Shown piece by piece: positions 35,507-44,611 of a DNA stretch of 64,000 nt (the first letter of the stretch is position 1; each line of letters begins with the position of its first letter). Both the position numbers and the translations under genes were made by a program. Under the pieces are notes generated by a model. It was not told the origin of the DNA, did no database searches, and saw nothing but the letters and a program-made list of their open reading frames with translations. Origin of the DNA: Coriobacteriia bacterium (GTDB taxonomy: Bacteria; Actinomycetota; Coriobacteriia; Anaerosomatales; SLCP01); NCBI GenBank assembly GCA_030603745.1, contig JAUVXE010000008.1:37759-101758 (forward strand), in the 5' to 3' direction.

Positions 35507-35530
35507 CGGACGTGAAGAGGGGACTTTCGG

Positions 35531-37057
35531 ATGTGGCTCAGGCTGCGCCTCGACGATGCACGGATCATCGTCCACTACGTGGGCGCGTTCGTCGTCGGCA
35601 TAGGGCTCGCGATGACGGTGCCGCTCGCCACGGCGGTCCTCTGGCGTGAGTGGGGCCCTGCGCTCGACTACCTCGCCGGGATCGGCGTGGCGTCCACGGT
35701 CGGCCTGCTCCTCATGCATGCGGACGTGCAGCGGGGTCGACTGACCTACGCTCACGCGTTCTCGATCACCGCGCTCGGATGGCTCGCCGCCTCGCTCGTC
35801 GGCGCGGTCCCGCTCTCACTCTCCGGCAACTACCCGTCCTACCTCGATGCCACTTTCGACGCGCTCTCGGGGCTGACGACCTCGGGGCTGACCGTCGTGG
35901 TCGATCTCGACCACATGGCGCACGCCCACAACATGTGGCGACACTTCACGCACCTCATCGGCGGACAGGGCATCGTGGTCGCGGCGCTCTCGTTCACCCT
36001 CGGCGTCAAGGGCGGGGGGCTCTCGCTCTACGTTGCCGAGGGGCGGGACGAGCGTATCCTGCCCAACGTGCTCCACACCGTTCGCTTCATCTGGATCGTG
36101 ACCGCGGCCTACGTCGGCCTCGGGACCCTCGCGTTGCTCGCGGTCACGTGGAATCTGGGCATGGAGCCGGGCAGGGGGCTGTTGCACGCGTTCTGGGCGG
36201 CGGTCGCGACCTACGACACGGGCGGGTTCGGGCCGCAGTCGATGAACGCGATGTACTACCACAGCCCCGTCTTCGAGGCGGTCTCGCTCTTCCTGATGCT
36301 CGCGGGAGCGCTCAACTTCAACCTGCACGCGCAGGTCTGGCGCGGAGGGTACGAGGAGCTGTGGCGCAACCTCGAGGTGCGGGTGCTCGCGTTCAACATC
36401 GCGCTGCTCTCGCTGCTCGTGACGCTCGGCCTCTCGGCGGACCGGCTGTTCGGGGGCTCGCTGCTCGGCCCGTGGCGCAAAGGCGTGTACCATGTCCTCT
36501 CGGCCCACACCGGCACGGGGCACCAGACGGTCTATGGCTCGCAGTGGCTCGGAGACCTCGGCCCGCAGGTGCTCGCGGCGATGCTCATCGCCATGGCGGC
36601 CGGCGGTGCGGTCTCGTCCACGGCGGGAGGCATCAAGGCGCTCAGGATCGGCCTGATCGCCAAGATGCTCGTCCAGCAGGTGAAGGACGGCCTCGCCCCG
36701 CGCTCGGCGGTCGGCCGGATGCGCTACCACCACCTCGGCGAGAGACTCCTGTCGCCGGAGGTCACGAGTGCCGCGGGCACGGTCTTCATCCTCTACGTGC
36801 TGACCTACATGACGGGCAGCTTCATCGGCGCCGTGTACGGCTACGACCTTCGCGCGGCCACGTTCGAGTCGATCTCGGCGACCGCGAACGTGGGGTTGTC
36901 GACCGGTATCACCTCCGCGGCGATGCCGGTGGGCCTCAAGCTCACCTACATGATGCAGATGTGGGCGGGGCGCCTGGAGTTCCTGGCGGTACTCGTGCTC
37001 TTCGCTCACCTCCTGCTGGGGATCGGCAAGGCCGCTCGCGCGCAACGGGGTGGATGA
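35531..37057 (+). CDS. TrkH-type potassium channel subunit (second copy)
   Basis: A 508-residue TrkH/KtrB-like protein with about ten membrane helices. The four P-loops read SGLTTSGL, TYDTGGFG, AHTGTGHQ and TANVGLST. The filter Gly is present in each, but the third loop has GHQTVYG in the place of the usual TTGF, which is shared with the third copy. It follows rsgA with GAGGGG before the ATG. No small peptide precedes it and no OB-fold gene follows directly. The pair at 35531 and 37260 looks like a tandem duplication. Confidence 0.9.
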   Translation: MWLRLRLDDARIIVHYVGAFVVGIGLAMTVPLATAVLWREWGPALDYLAGIGVASTVGLLLMHADVQRGRLTYAHAFSITALGWLAASLVGAVPLSLSGNYPSYLDATFDALSGLTTSGLTVVVDLDHMAHAHNMWRHFTHLIGGQGIVVAALSFTLGVKGGGLSLYVAEGRDERILPNVLHTVRFIWIVTAAYVGLGTLALLAVTWNLGMEPGRGLLHAFWAAVATYDTGGFGPQSMNAMYYHSPVFEAVSLFLMLAGALNFNLHAQVWRGGYEELWRNLEVRVLAFNIALLSLLVTLGLSADRLFGGSLLGPWRKGVYHVLSAHTGTGHQTVYGSQWLGDLGPQVLAAMLIAMAAGGAVSSTAGGIKALRIGLIAKMLVQQVKDGLAPRSAVGRMRYHHLGERLLSPEVTSAAGTVFILYVLTYMTGSFIGAVYGYDLRAATFESISATANVGLSTGITSAAMPVGLKLTYMMQMWAGRLEFLAVLVLFAHLLLGIGKAARAQRGG

Positions 37058-37083
37058 CACCGGCCGGCGGCTGCGGCTATGCT
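37054..37083 (+). promoter_or_regulatory. Sigma-A-type promoter before the third trkH cassette
   Basis: ATGACA (37054-37059, five of six consensus bases) and TATGCT (37078-37083) with an 18-base spacer. The -35 overlaps the stop of the second trkH. Transcription would start about 35 bases before the small peptide at 37127. Confidence 0.55.
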
Positions 37084-37126
37084 GGTGGGGAGTCAGTGAC
37101 GCCGCCGCCCATAGTCCGCGAGTGAG

Positions 37127-37258
37127 ATGATGCAGGTACACAGGTTCCATAGCCCGTTCAAGCACTGGGTCCGTGGCCTTGTCGCGGAGATCGCCGCGTT
37201 CTCGGCGTTCATCCTCGCCCTGTTCCTGCTCGCGGTGGTCCTGACCTGGGTCTTCTGA
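37127..37258 (+). CDS. Tiny one-helix membrane peptide before trkH (second cassette)
   Basis: A 43-codon frame starting MMQVHRFHSP with a basic head and one hydrophobic helix (about residues 19-42). It ends one base before the trkH ATG at 37260. A peptide of the same size and place precedes the trkH at 25912, though the sequences differ. It is too short to place in a family; the repeated location suggests an accessory subunit of the channel. Confidence 0.62.
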   Translation: MMQVHRFHSPFKHWVRGLVAEIAAFSAFILALFLLAVVLTWVF

Positions 37259-37259
37259 G

Positions 37260-38774
37260 ATGTGGCTGCGGTTCCGGCGCGACGACTTCATGCTCGTCGC
37301 GCACTTCGTCGGGTTGTTCATGGTGGGCATCGGCCTCGCCATGGCCGTGCCGCTGCTGATCGGGATCGCCTACCGCGAGCCGGCCGCCGCGCTCGACTAC
37401 CTGCTCGGCATGGGGGTCGCGCTCACGACGGGCGCGCTGCTCGTGAACGCGGAGACCCGTCCCGAGCGCGTCACGCATACCCACGCCCTCGCGATCACGG
37501 CGTTCGGATGGGTCGGCGCCGCGGCGGTCGCGGCGGTGCCGCTCGCGGCCTCCGGCAACTACGGCTCCTACCTCGACGCGGCGTTCGACGCCATCTCGGG
37601 CCTCACGGTGTCGGGCCTCACGGTCGTGGCGGACCTCGACCACCTCGCTCACTCGCACAACATGTGGCGCCACCTCATGCAGTTCATCGGCGGACAGGGG
37701 ATCGTGGTGGCGGCGCTCTCGCTCGCGGTCGGGCTGCGGGGCGGGGCGTTCTCGCTCTACCTGGCCGAGGGTCGCGACGAGCGCATCCTGCCCAACGTGC
37801 TGCACACGGCCCGCTTCATCTGGTTCGTCACCGCGGTCTATGTCACCGTCGGGACGATCTCCTTCTTCGCGGTCACCGTCCACCTCGGCATGTCACCCGA
37901 CCGCGGCCTGCTGCACTCGTTCTGGCTCGCCGCGGCGGCGTTCGACACGGGAGGGTTCGCGCCGCAACGGATGAACCTGATGTACTACCACAGCGTGGCG
38001 ATGGAGCTCGTCGCCCTCTTCCTCATGATGGCGGGGTCGCTCAACTTCGCCCTGCACGCGCACGTCTGGCGCGGCGCGGCGTCGGAGCTTCGCCGGAACC
38101 TCGAGACCAAGGTGCTCGCCGCGGCGATCACCGCGATGTCGGCGCTCGTTCTCGTGGGGCTGTGGGCGCACGAGGTGTTCACGGAGCCGTTCGGGACGTT
38201 CCGGCGCGGGGTGTTCCAGGTGATCTCGGGTCACAGCGCGGGGCATCAGACGGTCTACGGTACTCAGCTTCTCGAGGATTTCGGCGGGGCGGCGCTCATC
38301 GCCATAATCATCGGCATGGCGATCGGCGGCTCGCTCTCCTCGACCGGCGGCGGTATCAAGGCGCTGCGCGTGGGAGTCATCGCGAAGTCGGTGGTGTTGC
38401 AGGTCAAGCGAGCGCTCGCGCCGGCGAGCGCGTCGTTGCACACCCGGTACCACCATATCGGCCGCCGCATCCTCACGCCCGAGGTGACCGGCGCCGCCGC
38501 GACCGTCTTCATCCTGTATCTTGTGACCTATGTCGCCGGAGCGGTCATCGGCGCGGCCTACGGTCACTCGATGGCCGAGGCGCTCTTCGAGTCCGTCTCG
38601 GCGACCGCGAACTCGGGGCTGTCGATCGGTATCACCTCGCCATCGATGCCGACCGGGCTCAAGCTGACCTACATGTTCCAGATGTGGGCCGGCCGCCTCG
38701 AGTTCATCGCGGTGCTCGTGCTGATCGCGCAGGTCGTGCTGGTGTTCGATGTGAAGGGAGTGCGGACCACGTGA
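37260..38774 (+). CDS. TrkH-type potassium channel subunit (third copy)
   Basis: A 504-residue TrkH/KtrB-like protein, close to the second copy. The P-loops read SGLTVSGL, AFDTGGFA, SGHSAGHQ and TANSGLSI. The third loop is one residue shorter than in the second copy and lacks its Thr, so ion selectivity or conductance may differ. The OB-fold gene starts inside its stop (GTGA), and the small peptide ends one base before it, so three proteins are made from one coupled unit. Confidence 0.9.
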   Translation: MWLRFRRDDFMLVAHFVGLFMVGIGLAMAVPLLIGIAYREPAAALDYLLGMGVALTTGALLVNAETRPERVTHTHALAITAFGWVGAAAVAAVPLAASGNYGSYLDAAFDAISGLTVSGLTVVADLDHLAHSHNMWRHLMQFIGGQGIVVAALSLAVGLRGGAFSLYLAEGRDERILPNVLHTARFIWFVTAVYVTVGTISFFAVTVHLGMSPDRGLLHSFWLAAAAFDTGGFAPQRMNLMYYHSVAMELVALFLMMAGSLNFALHAHVWRGAASELRRNLETKVLAAAITAMSALVLVGLWAHEVFTEPFGTFRRGVFQVISGHSAGHQTVYGTQLLEDFGGAALIAIIIGMAIGGSLSSTGGGIKALRVGVIAKSVVLQVKRALAPASASLHTRYHHIGRRILTPEVTGAAATVFILYLVTYVAGAVIGAAYGHSMAEALFESVSATANSGLSIGITSPSMPTGLKLTYMFQMWAGRLEFIAVLVLIAQVVLVFDVKGVRTT

Positions 38775-39280
38775 AGCGTCTGATGTGGGGTCTCGCCCTC
38801 GTCCTCGCCATCGTCGCGCCGTCTCCGGCGACGGCGGCCGCCTTCACCGGCCCGGTCCTCTCGCCGGCCGAGGTGGTCGAGATCGACCGCTCCCGTGACG
38901 GCTCGGTCGTCACCGTGGAGGGCGAGGCCGTGGGCGAGCACCTACGCGCCGTGGGCGGTGGCCGCTGGGTCAACCTCCTCGGCGACGATGTCGGCCTCGG
39001 CGTGTGGGTCACCGACGAGATGGCCGAGCAGATCACGTACTTCGGCGACTACCGCCACGACGGCGACATCGTTCGCGTCACCGGGCCGGTGAACGTGGCA
39101 TGTGCCGTGCATGGCGGGGAGTTCGACGTGCACGCCGACCGGTTCGAGATCGTGGCGGTCGGCGCCGTGCGCGAGCACGAGATCGAGCCGATGAAGGGTG
39201 TCGTCGGCGTGACGGGCATCGTCGTGGGCTTCCTCCTCTGGCGCCTGTACGGACGCCGTCGCGACCGCAGGATGATCTGA
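38771..39280 (+). CDS. Exported OB-fold-like membrane protein linked to trkH (second copy)
   Basis: A 169-residue paralogue of the protein at 27411-27968. A signal peptide (1-24, ending TAA) is followed by a beta-rich domain with [43 protein letters not shown] and [15 protein letters not shown], then a C-terminal helix and a basic tail, so the barrel faces outside. The GTG start overlaps the trkH stop. Twice in this window such a gene ends a peptide-trkH unit, which points to a working complex. The biochemical role is unknown. Confidence 0.72.
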   Translation: MKRLMWGLALVLAIVAPSPATAAAFTGPVLSPAEVVEIDRSRDGSVVTVEGEAVGEHLRAVGGGRWVNLLGDDVGLGVWVTDEMAEQITYFGDYRHDGDIVRVTGPVNVACAVHGGEFDVHADRFEIVAVGAVREHEIEPMKGVVGVTGIVVGFLLWRLYGRRRDRRMI

Positions 39281-39321
39281 ATCGTCCGGCCCCTGAGCCG
39301 GGCGTCACGGAAGGAAACTCG

Positions 39322-40053
39322 ATGACTGACACGGCCCGCGCCGACGCGCTGATCGACCTGCGCTCGGTCGTCAAGGTCTACGACACCGGCGAGGTGCCGT
39401 TCACCGCGCTCAAGGGCGTCGATCTCACGGTCCACAGCGGCGAGTTCGTGGGGCTCATCGGCAAGTCGGGGTCGGGCAAGACCACCCTCATCAACATGAT
39501 CACGGGGATCGACCGGCCCACCTCGGGCGAGGTCGTGATCGGCGAGACCCCGGTGCACGCGCTCAACGAGAACCAGCTCGCGATGTGGCGCGGGCGGACC
39601 ATCGGCGTGGTGTTCCAGTTCTTCCAGCTCCTGCCCACGCTCACCGTGATCGAGAACGTGATGTTGCCGATGGACTTCTGCTCGATGTACGCGCCCGCCG
39701 AGCGGCCTGAGCGCGCGATGCGCCTGCTCGAGCAGGTCGAGCTCGCAGATCAGGCGTACAAGCTGCCCTCGGCGCTCTCCGGCGGACAGCAGCAGCGCGC
39801 CGCGATCGCGCGCGCGCTCGCGAACGATCCGCCGATCCTCGCCGCCGACGAGCCCACCGGCAACCTCGACTCCAAGACCGCGGACTCGGTCTTCCACCTC
39901 TTCGAGGAGCTCGTCGACGCGCACAAGACCATCATCATGGTCACCCACGACAACGACCTCGCCGGGCGCGTGCGCCGGGCGCTCCACGTGAGCGACGGCG
40001 AGATCGTCGACGAGCGGGTCATCCGGCCGAGGACGGAGCGGAGCGGCATATGA
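39322..40053 (+). CDS. ABC transporter ATPase (MacB/LolD type)
   Basis: A 243-residue ATP-binding subunit. Walker [10 protein letters not shown] is near residue 42, the signature is LSGGQQQR near 150, Walker B is [13 protein letters not shown], and the switch His is in VTHDND. The [10 protein letters not shown] sequence is typical of MacB/LolD-like exporters that work with FtsX-type permeases. The permease gene starts inside its stop. The ATG at 39322 follows GGAAGGAAA; the short CCGGC/GCCGG repeat before it is too weak to be a sure terminator. Confidence 0.94.
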   Translation: MTDTARADALIDLRSVVKVYDTGEVPFTALKGVDLTVHSGEFVGLIGKSGSGKTTLINMITGIDRPTSGEVVIGETPVHALNENQLAMWRGRTIGVVFQFFQLLPTLTVIENVMLPMDFCSMYAPAERPERAMRLLEQVELADQAYKLPSALSGGQQQRAAIARALANDPPILAADEPTGNLDSKTADSVFHLFEELVDAHKTIIMVTHDNDLAGRVRRALHVSDGEIVDERVIRPRTERSGI

Positions 40054-42461
40054 GGCCGGCCCTCTCGCCGCGCTGGGCCAAGGTCGCCCGCGACCTTGCG
40101 GGCCATCGGTTCCGCACCCTGCTCGTGGTGCTCTCGATCGCCGTGGGCATCTTCGCCATCACCGTCGTGATGGGCGGGCGCGGGATCTTGCTCCGGGAGT
40201 TCGAGACGGTCTACGAGGCGTCCGCGCCGGCCACCATCGTCTTCGAGGTCGACGCCGCCGACGAATCGGTGATCCGTGCGGTCGAACGGGTCGACGGCGT
40301 ACGGCTGGCCGAGGGGAGGCGCACGCTCGCTGTCCGCTACGACAAGGGCGTCCACGCCGATGACGTGCCTTCGACCGGGTGGGACACGCTGCAGCTGCGC
40401 GCCGTGCCCGACTTCGAGCGCACCGGCGTCGACCTCACGACCGTGGAGGCGGCACGCTCGTGGCCTCCCGCCGCGGGCGAGGTCCTCTTCGAGCGCTCGG
40501 TGAACATGGTCGCGTCCTACGCGCCCGGCGACGTCATCACGGTCGAGACCCCCGGCGGCACCCGCGTGTCGCTTCGCGTGGCCGGCATCGTGCACGACAT
40601 CAACGCCTACCCGGCGACCTTCGTCGCGACCTCCACGGGCTACGTCTCGATGGACACCCTGCGACTGCTCGACGAGCCGCCCCGCTTCAACCAGATCCGG
40701 ATCGTGGCCGAGGAGGTCCCGACCCGGGCCGAGGCGAGCCGCATCGCGATGGAGGTTCGCGACGACGTGCTGGTCCCGCGGGGGGTGCGCGTGCTCCAGA
40801 CCGACGTCCCCGAGCCGGGTAGCCACTTCCTCGGCGACATCTTCAAGGCGGTCTCGCTCCTCCTGCTCGCCCTCGGCGTGCTCTCGCTCTTCCTCTCCGG
40901 CTTCCTCGTGGTCACGACGGTCCAGGCGATCATGGCCCAGCAGATCAGCCAGGTGGGCATCATGAAGGCGGTGGGGGGCCGGGCCTCGCAGGTGACCTGG
41001 ATGTACCTCGCGATGGTCACCGTCTACGGGGTGCTCGCGGTGCTCGTGGGCATGCCGGCTGGCGCTGCGGCGGGCCGGTGGTTCACCACGTTCGCCGCCG
41101 ACCTCCTCAACTTCCGCGTGACCAGCTACGCGCCGCCTCCCTCGGTGGTCGCGCTCGGCGTGGCGGTGGGGGTGGGCGTCCCGCTGCTCGCGGCCATCGT
41201 GCCGGTCCGCCTCGGCACGAGGACGAGCGTCGTGCGCGCGCTCAACGCGACCGGCATGAGCGGCGCGTCGTTCGGGCACGGCCTGATCGACCGCTTCCTC
41301 GCGCATCTCCGCGGGTTGCCGAGGCCGGTCGCGCTCTCGCTGCGCAACACGTTCCTGCGCAAGGGGCGGCTCGCCCTCACGCTCGTGACCCTCACGCTCG
41401 CCTCGGCGGTCATCATGTCGGTCATGACGGTGCGGACGTCGATCCTCGCGACCGTCGACGAGGTCGACATCTGGCGTTTCGACACGCAGATGTGGTTCGC
41501 GCTGCCGCAGGGCGCGGAGGCGGTGGAGCGGATCGCCTCGCGGGTGGAGGGCGTGCGGGCGGTCTCGACCATGCCCGAGTACCGCACCGTCTTCACGCGG
41601 GCAGACGGCACCGAGTCCCAGCCCATCGACCTCATCGGCGTCGATCCGGACTCGGACTTCGTCGACCCGAGGGTCTCCTCCGGCCGATGGCTGCGCGCCG
41701 GGGACACCGCGGCCATCGTGCTCAACGCCGACGTGCTCAAGAGCGAGCCCGAGCTCGCGGTGGGCCGGAGCGCGACTTTCAACATCATCGGCGAGGACCG
41801 CGAGTTCCGGGTCGTGGGCGTGGTCACGGCGGGACTGATGGGGCCGGTGGCGTTCGTCCCCAAGAGCCACCTCGACTCGGTCACGGGGGGCACCGGCGCG
41901 GTGATGCGCCTCCAGGTGCGCACCGCGACCGGGGAGGCGGACGAACAGGCGCGCGTCGGCCGCCTCGTCGAGCGGCGTCTCGAGGAGCGCTCGATCCCGG
42001 TGGCCTTCCGGCAGACCGAGACCGAGCAACGCGACCAGGTCGCGAGTCAGCTCGGCATCCTCGTGACGTTCCTCGCGATCATGGGCGTGATCCTCGCTTC
42101 GGTCGGGGTGATCGGCCTGACGGGGACGATGACCATCAACGTGCTCGAGTCCACGCGAGAGATCGGCGTGATGCGCGCGATCGGGGCGTCACACGGCTCG
42201 ATCTACCAGATCTTCGTCACCGAGGGGGTGGTGATCGCGCTCATCGCGTGGGCCCTCGGCGCGCTCGCCTCCTATCCCATGAGCGTCGTGCTGCTCGACC
42301 TGCTCGAAGGCGCGATGGGCCTGCCGCTCACGTTCGAGTACTCCTGGGCGGGCGTGGGCATCTGGCTCGCCTCGGTCACCGCCATCGCCGTGCTCGCGAG
42401 CCTGCTGCCGGCGTTCCGCGCCTCCCAGGTGAGCGTGCGCGACGCGATCTCCTACGAGTAG
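40050..42461 (+). CDS. ABC transporter permease with two FtsX domains
   Basis: An 803-residue permease. It has two copies of the MacB/FtsX layout: an N-terminal helix, a large outside domain (about 45-250 and 450-640), then three helices with a cytoplasmic loop (FtsX domains about 270-385 and 670-800). The last part, [13 protein letters not shown], is typical of such permeases. They do not pump small solutes like classic importers but drive export or release of lipoproteins, peptides or lipids by changing shape; the cargo is unknown. Forms one unit with the ATPase. Converges with the anti-sigma gene. Confidence 0.9.
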   Translation: MRPALSPRWAKVARDLAGHRFRTLLVVLSIAVGIFAITVVMGGRGILLREFETVYEASAPATIVFEVDAADESVIRAVERVDGVRLAEGRRTLAVRYDKGVHADDVPSTGWDTLQLRAVPDFERTGVDLTTVEAARSWPPAAGEVLFERSVNMVASYAPGDVITVETPGGTRVSLRVAGIVHDINAYPATFVATSTGYVSMDTLRLLDEPPRFNQIRIVAEEVPTRAEASRIAMEVRDDVLVPRGVRVLQTDVPEPGSHFLGDIFKAVSLLLLALGVLSLFLSGFLVVTTVQAIMAQQISQVGIMKAVGGRASQVTWMYLAMVTVYGVLAVLVGMPAGAAAGRWFTTFAADLLNFRVTSYAPPPSVVALGVAVGVGVPLLAAIVPVRLGTRTSVVRALNATGMSGASFGHGLIDRFLAHLRGLPRPVALSLRNTFLRKGRLALTLVTLTLASAVIMSVMTVRTSILATVDEVDIWRFDTQMWFALPQGAEAVERIASRVEGVRAVSTMPEYRTVFTRADGTESQPIDLIGVDPDSDFVDPRVSSGRWLRAGDTAAIVLNADVLKSEPELAVGRSATFNIIGEDREFRVVGVVTAGLMGPVAFVPKSHLDSVTGGTGAVMRLQVRTATGEADEQARVGRLVERRLEERSIPVAFRQTETEQRDQVASQLGILVTFLAIMGVILASVGVIGLTGTMTINVLESTREIGVMRAIGASHGSIYQIFVTEGVVIALIAWALGALASYPMSVVLLDLLEGAMGLPLTFEYSWAGVGIWLASVTAIAVLASLLPAFRASQVSVRDAISYE

Positions 42462-42496
42462 CGCCCGCAGGCGACCGCGCCGCGCGCTGCGGGGCG
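42462..42496. terminator. Hairpin between convergent permease and anti-sigma genes
   Basis: Arms CGCCCGCAG and CTGCGGGGCG (one bulged G) close a 16-base GC-rich loop. It fills the whole 35-base gap between the two stop codons and could end transcription from both sides. Confidence 0.5.
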
Positions 42497-43288
42497 TCAG
42501 GCGTCCATCTCGACGACGGCGACGCGGAACCCGCCCGCGTCCCGCTCGAGGCCGATGTTGAGCTGGTACTGCGAGTCGGTGAACTCCACGGTGTCGCTCA
42601 CCCGGACGAACACCCAGTAGCGGCCCTCGGCCTCGGAGACGTTGTTGATCTGGCCGAACACCACGCCGCCGCTCCGGGTGTACTCGTGCGGGCGCGCGGC
42701 GATCTCTTCGGCGAGGGCGGGGGTGGAGAGCGCCTGCATCGACTCGACGTCGGCGGCGTACATCGCGCGCACGAACGCCATCGCCTGCTCCTGCACCGCC
42801 AGGTTCGTGGCGGCGTCGAGGACCGGATCGGTCTCGACGACGGTCACCTCGTCGCCGCCGATGAGCGCGAGGCGCGTCTCGAGGGTCTCGACCGTCGCCG
42901 CGAGCTCGGCCGCGTCGGCCTCGAGCGCGGCGATCCTCGTCGCGATGGGCAGGACCGTCACCTGCTCGGCGAGGGCGGGCACCGCGAGCAGGGTGCTCGC
43001 GGCTACCGCGAGCGCGGCGAAGGCGGCGGCGACCGCGGGCCAGGCGCGCGAGAGGCGGCGCTGCGCCCGTTCGTCGCGCGGCGTCGCGGGCGGCGTCCAC
43101 CGCGCGGCCGGCTCGTACGACCCGCCGAGCTCGAGGAGGCCGCTCACGAGCCCGCGCATCGCCTCGTACTCGTCGCGGCAGGGCTCACACCCGCCGAGGT
43201 GATCGGCGATCGCGCTCGCCTCGGAGGCGGCGGACTCTCCGCGGATGTAGGGCTCGAGGCCGTCGCGCACATCTTCACACTTCGTCAT
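42497..43288 (-). CDS. Zinc-finger anti-sigma factor
   Basis: A 263-residue membrane protein. The N-terminal zinc-type anti-sigma domain has HLGGCEPC (H-x3-C-x2-C, about residues 30-37). One membrane helix follows (about 82-105), then a coiled region (about 113-140) and an outside domain that looks like a sensor. It should bind the ECF sigma factor encoded directly upstream and release it on an envelope or redox signal. Its ATG overlaps the sigma stop (ATGA). Confidence 0.85.
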   Translation of the reverse strand: MTKCEDVRDGLEPYIRGESAASEASAIADHLGGCEPCRDEYEAMRGLVSGLLELGGSYEPAARWTPPATPRDERAQRRLSRAWPAVAAAFAALAVAASTLLAVPALAEQVTVLPIATRIAALEADAAELAATVETLETRLALIGGDEVTVVETDPVLDAATNLAVQEQAMAFVRAMYAADVESMQALSTPALAEEIAARPHEYTRSGGVVFGQINNVSEAEGRYWVFVRVSDTVEFTDSQYQLNIGLERDAGGFRVAVVEMDA

Positions 43289-43815
43289 CGTGGCACCTCC
43301 GTGGGTTCCGGTTCGAGCGAGGCCCTCAGCCGGCCGAGGGCACGATTGATCCGCGACTTGACGGTGCCCGCGGGTACCTCGAGGATCGCGGCGATGTCGT
43401 CCACCTTCAGGTCGGCGAAGTAGCGGAGCGCGACCACCGTGCGATGGTCGTCGTCGAGGGCGCGCACGGCCGCGGCGAGGTCGAGCGCCGACTCCGGCCC
43501 GACCCACTCGTGGGAGGCCCGGTCGTCGGGGGGCTCGTCGACGAGCACGAGCCGCCGCGCGCGCCGGTGCTGGTCGTGGCACTTGTTGACGACGATGCGC
43601 GTGACCCACGCCCGGAACCCGTCGGGGTCGCGCAGCGTGTCGAGCCGGGTCCACGCCTCGAGAAGCCCCTCCTGCACCGCATCGGCGGCGTCCCACCCCG
43701 ATCCGGCGATCGAGTGGGCCGTCGCGTAGAGCCTGCGCTCGTGTCGCCGCGCCAGGGCCGCGAACGCGCGGTCGTCGCCACGCGCGGCGGCCCGCACGAG
43801 TCCGGTCTCGTTCAT
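43285..43815 (-). CDS. ECF RNA polymerase sigma factor
   Basis: A 176-residue group IV sigma factor with only regions 2 and 4. Region 2 (about 22-90) has the DAADAVQEGLLEAW and FRAWVTRIVVNKCHDQHRR segments; region 4 (about 110-170) ends with the helix-turn-helix VPAGTVKSRINRALGRLR. GGAGGTGAC lies before the ATG. A GGAAC-N18-CGTC pair 35-60 bases upstream looks like an ECF promoter, so the gene probably activates itself. Co-translated with its anti-sigma factor. Confidence 0.93.
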   Translation of the reverse strand: MNETGLVRAAARGDDRAFAALARRHERRLYATAHSIAGSGWDAADAVQEGLLEAWTRLDTLRDPDGFRAWVTRIVVNKCHDQHRRARRLVLVDEPPDDRASHEWVGPESALDLAAAVRALDDDHRTVVALRYFADLKVDDIAAILEVPAGTVKSRINRALGRLRASLEPEPTEVPR

Positions 43816-43849
43816 CCGTCACCTCCGTCCGACCGTATCCTGCTCTCAA

Positions 43850-43876
43850 GACGCGCCGGCGGCAACAGAACGTTCC
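43850..43876 (-). promoter_or_regulatory. Possible autoregulatory ECF promoter
   Basis: On the minus strand GGAAC (43872-43876) and CGTC (43850-43853) are 18 bases apart, close to common ECF -35 and -10 elements. The start would fall about 26 bases before the sigma ATG, leaving room for its ribosome site. Confidence 0.45.
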
Positions 43877-43935
43877 CCGCCGGCGCCGCCCGCCCGCGCC
43901 GCCTGCCCGCCCGGCCGGCCCGTCCCGTCCGCAGC

Positions 43936-43965
43936 GTGACGAGGCGGGCCGGGCGGGGACATACT
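43936..43965 (+). promoter_or_regulatory. Possible promoter of the selenoprotein-ccdA unit
   Basis: GTGACG (43936-43941) and CATACT (43960-43965), 18 bases apart, four of six consensus bases each. The ATG is 28 bases downstream of the -10, with GGAGAGGAG before it. Confidence 0.4.
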
Positions 43966-43993
43966 CCGTATCCCTCCGGAGAGGAGCTCGCCG

Positions 43994-44611
43994 ATGAACG
44001 CCCCGTCGCGCCGTGTCGCCACCACGTTCGCGCTCGTGGTCGCGCTGTCCTCGTTGCCCGTGCTTGTCGGCTGTCGCGCCGACCCCGCGCCGCCCGCCCG
44101 CCCCGCGCCGCCCGCCTCCTCCGACCCCGCGCCCGACACGACCCCCGCCGCGCCTCCCGCGCAGCCGGACGACCCCGCCGGGCTCGCCTGGCTCGACACC
44201 GAGCTCACCGACGTCGTGACCGGCGAGACCTTCCGCATCTCGGACTTCGCCGGGAGGCCGGTGCTCATCAAGTCGTTCGCCGTGTGGTGAACGGTCTGTC
44301 GCCGCCAGTTGGCGGAGACGAGCAAGCTCGTGCGGATGACCGACGACGTGGTGGTCGTCGCTCTCGACGTCGACCAGAACGAGGATGCCGCCGCCGTCGT
44401 AGCGCACGTCGAGCGCAACGACTTCGCGGGCCGCTTCGCGATCTCGCCCATCGAGCTCACGCGGACGCTCACGGCCGAGTTCGGGAACGGCATCATCACG
44501 CCCCCGCGCTCGCCCAAGGTGCTCGTGAACGCCGACCAGACGAGCGCGGTCTACTTCGACGGGGTCGCCTCCGCCGAGGAACTCCTCGAGATGGCCCGGG
44601 ACGCCCGGTGA
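43994..44611 (+). CDS. Selenocysteine-containing thioredoxin-like lipoprotein (in-frame TGA)
   Basis: A 205-residue protein if the TGA at 44288-44290 is read as selenocysteine (U99). It has a lipoprotein signal peptide with lipobox LVGC (C27), a Pro-rich linker (28-60), then a thioredoxin/TlpA-like fold: LTDVVTGETFRISDFAGRPVLIKSF leads into AVW-U-TVC (U99, C102), exactly where TlpA proteins have WCxxC, and the frame goes on through VVVVALDVDQNED to the end. A SECIS-like hairpin follows the TGA. It should act outside the membrane as a thiol-disulfide protein kept reduced by CcdA, whose gene starts on the last base of its stop. Confidence 0.85.
44288..44319 (+). promoter_or_regulatory. UGA codon with bacterial SECIS-like hairpin
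   Basis: The TGA (44288-44290) is followed, after exactly 11 bases, by a 5-bp stem CCGCC/GGCGG with loop AGTT (44302-44315); GTC/GAC pairs extend it below a G-A mismatch. Bacterial SECIS elements have a short GC stem about 11 bases after the UGA and a loop with G and U that SelB reads. Both features are present. Confidence 0.78.

Noticed and set aside
35433..35530. c-di-AMP (ydaO) riboswitch before trkH
   Set aside because: The leader is under 100 bases and lacks the known core; only a simple hairpin is seen.
44288..44290. TGA as a true stop, making a truncated lipoprotein or a pseudogene
   Set aside because: The frame continues without any shift through a full thioredoxin-like fold to a stop coupled with ccdA, and a SECIS-like hairpin sits at the right distance, so selenocysteine is the simpler reading.
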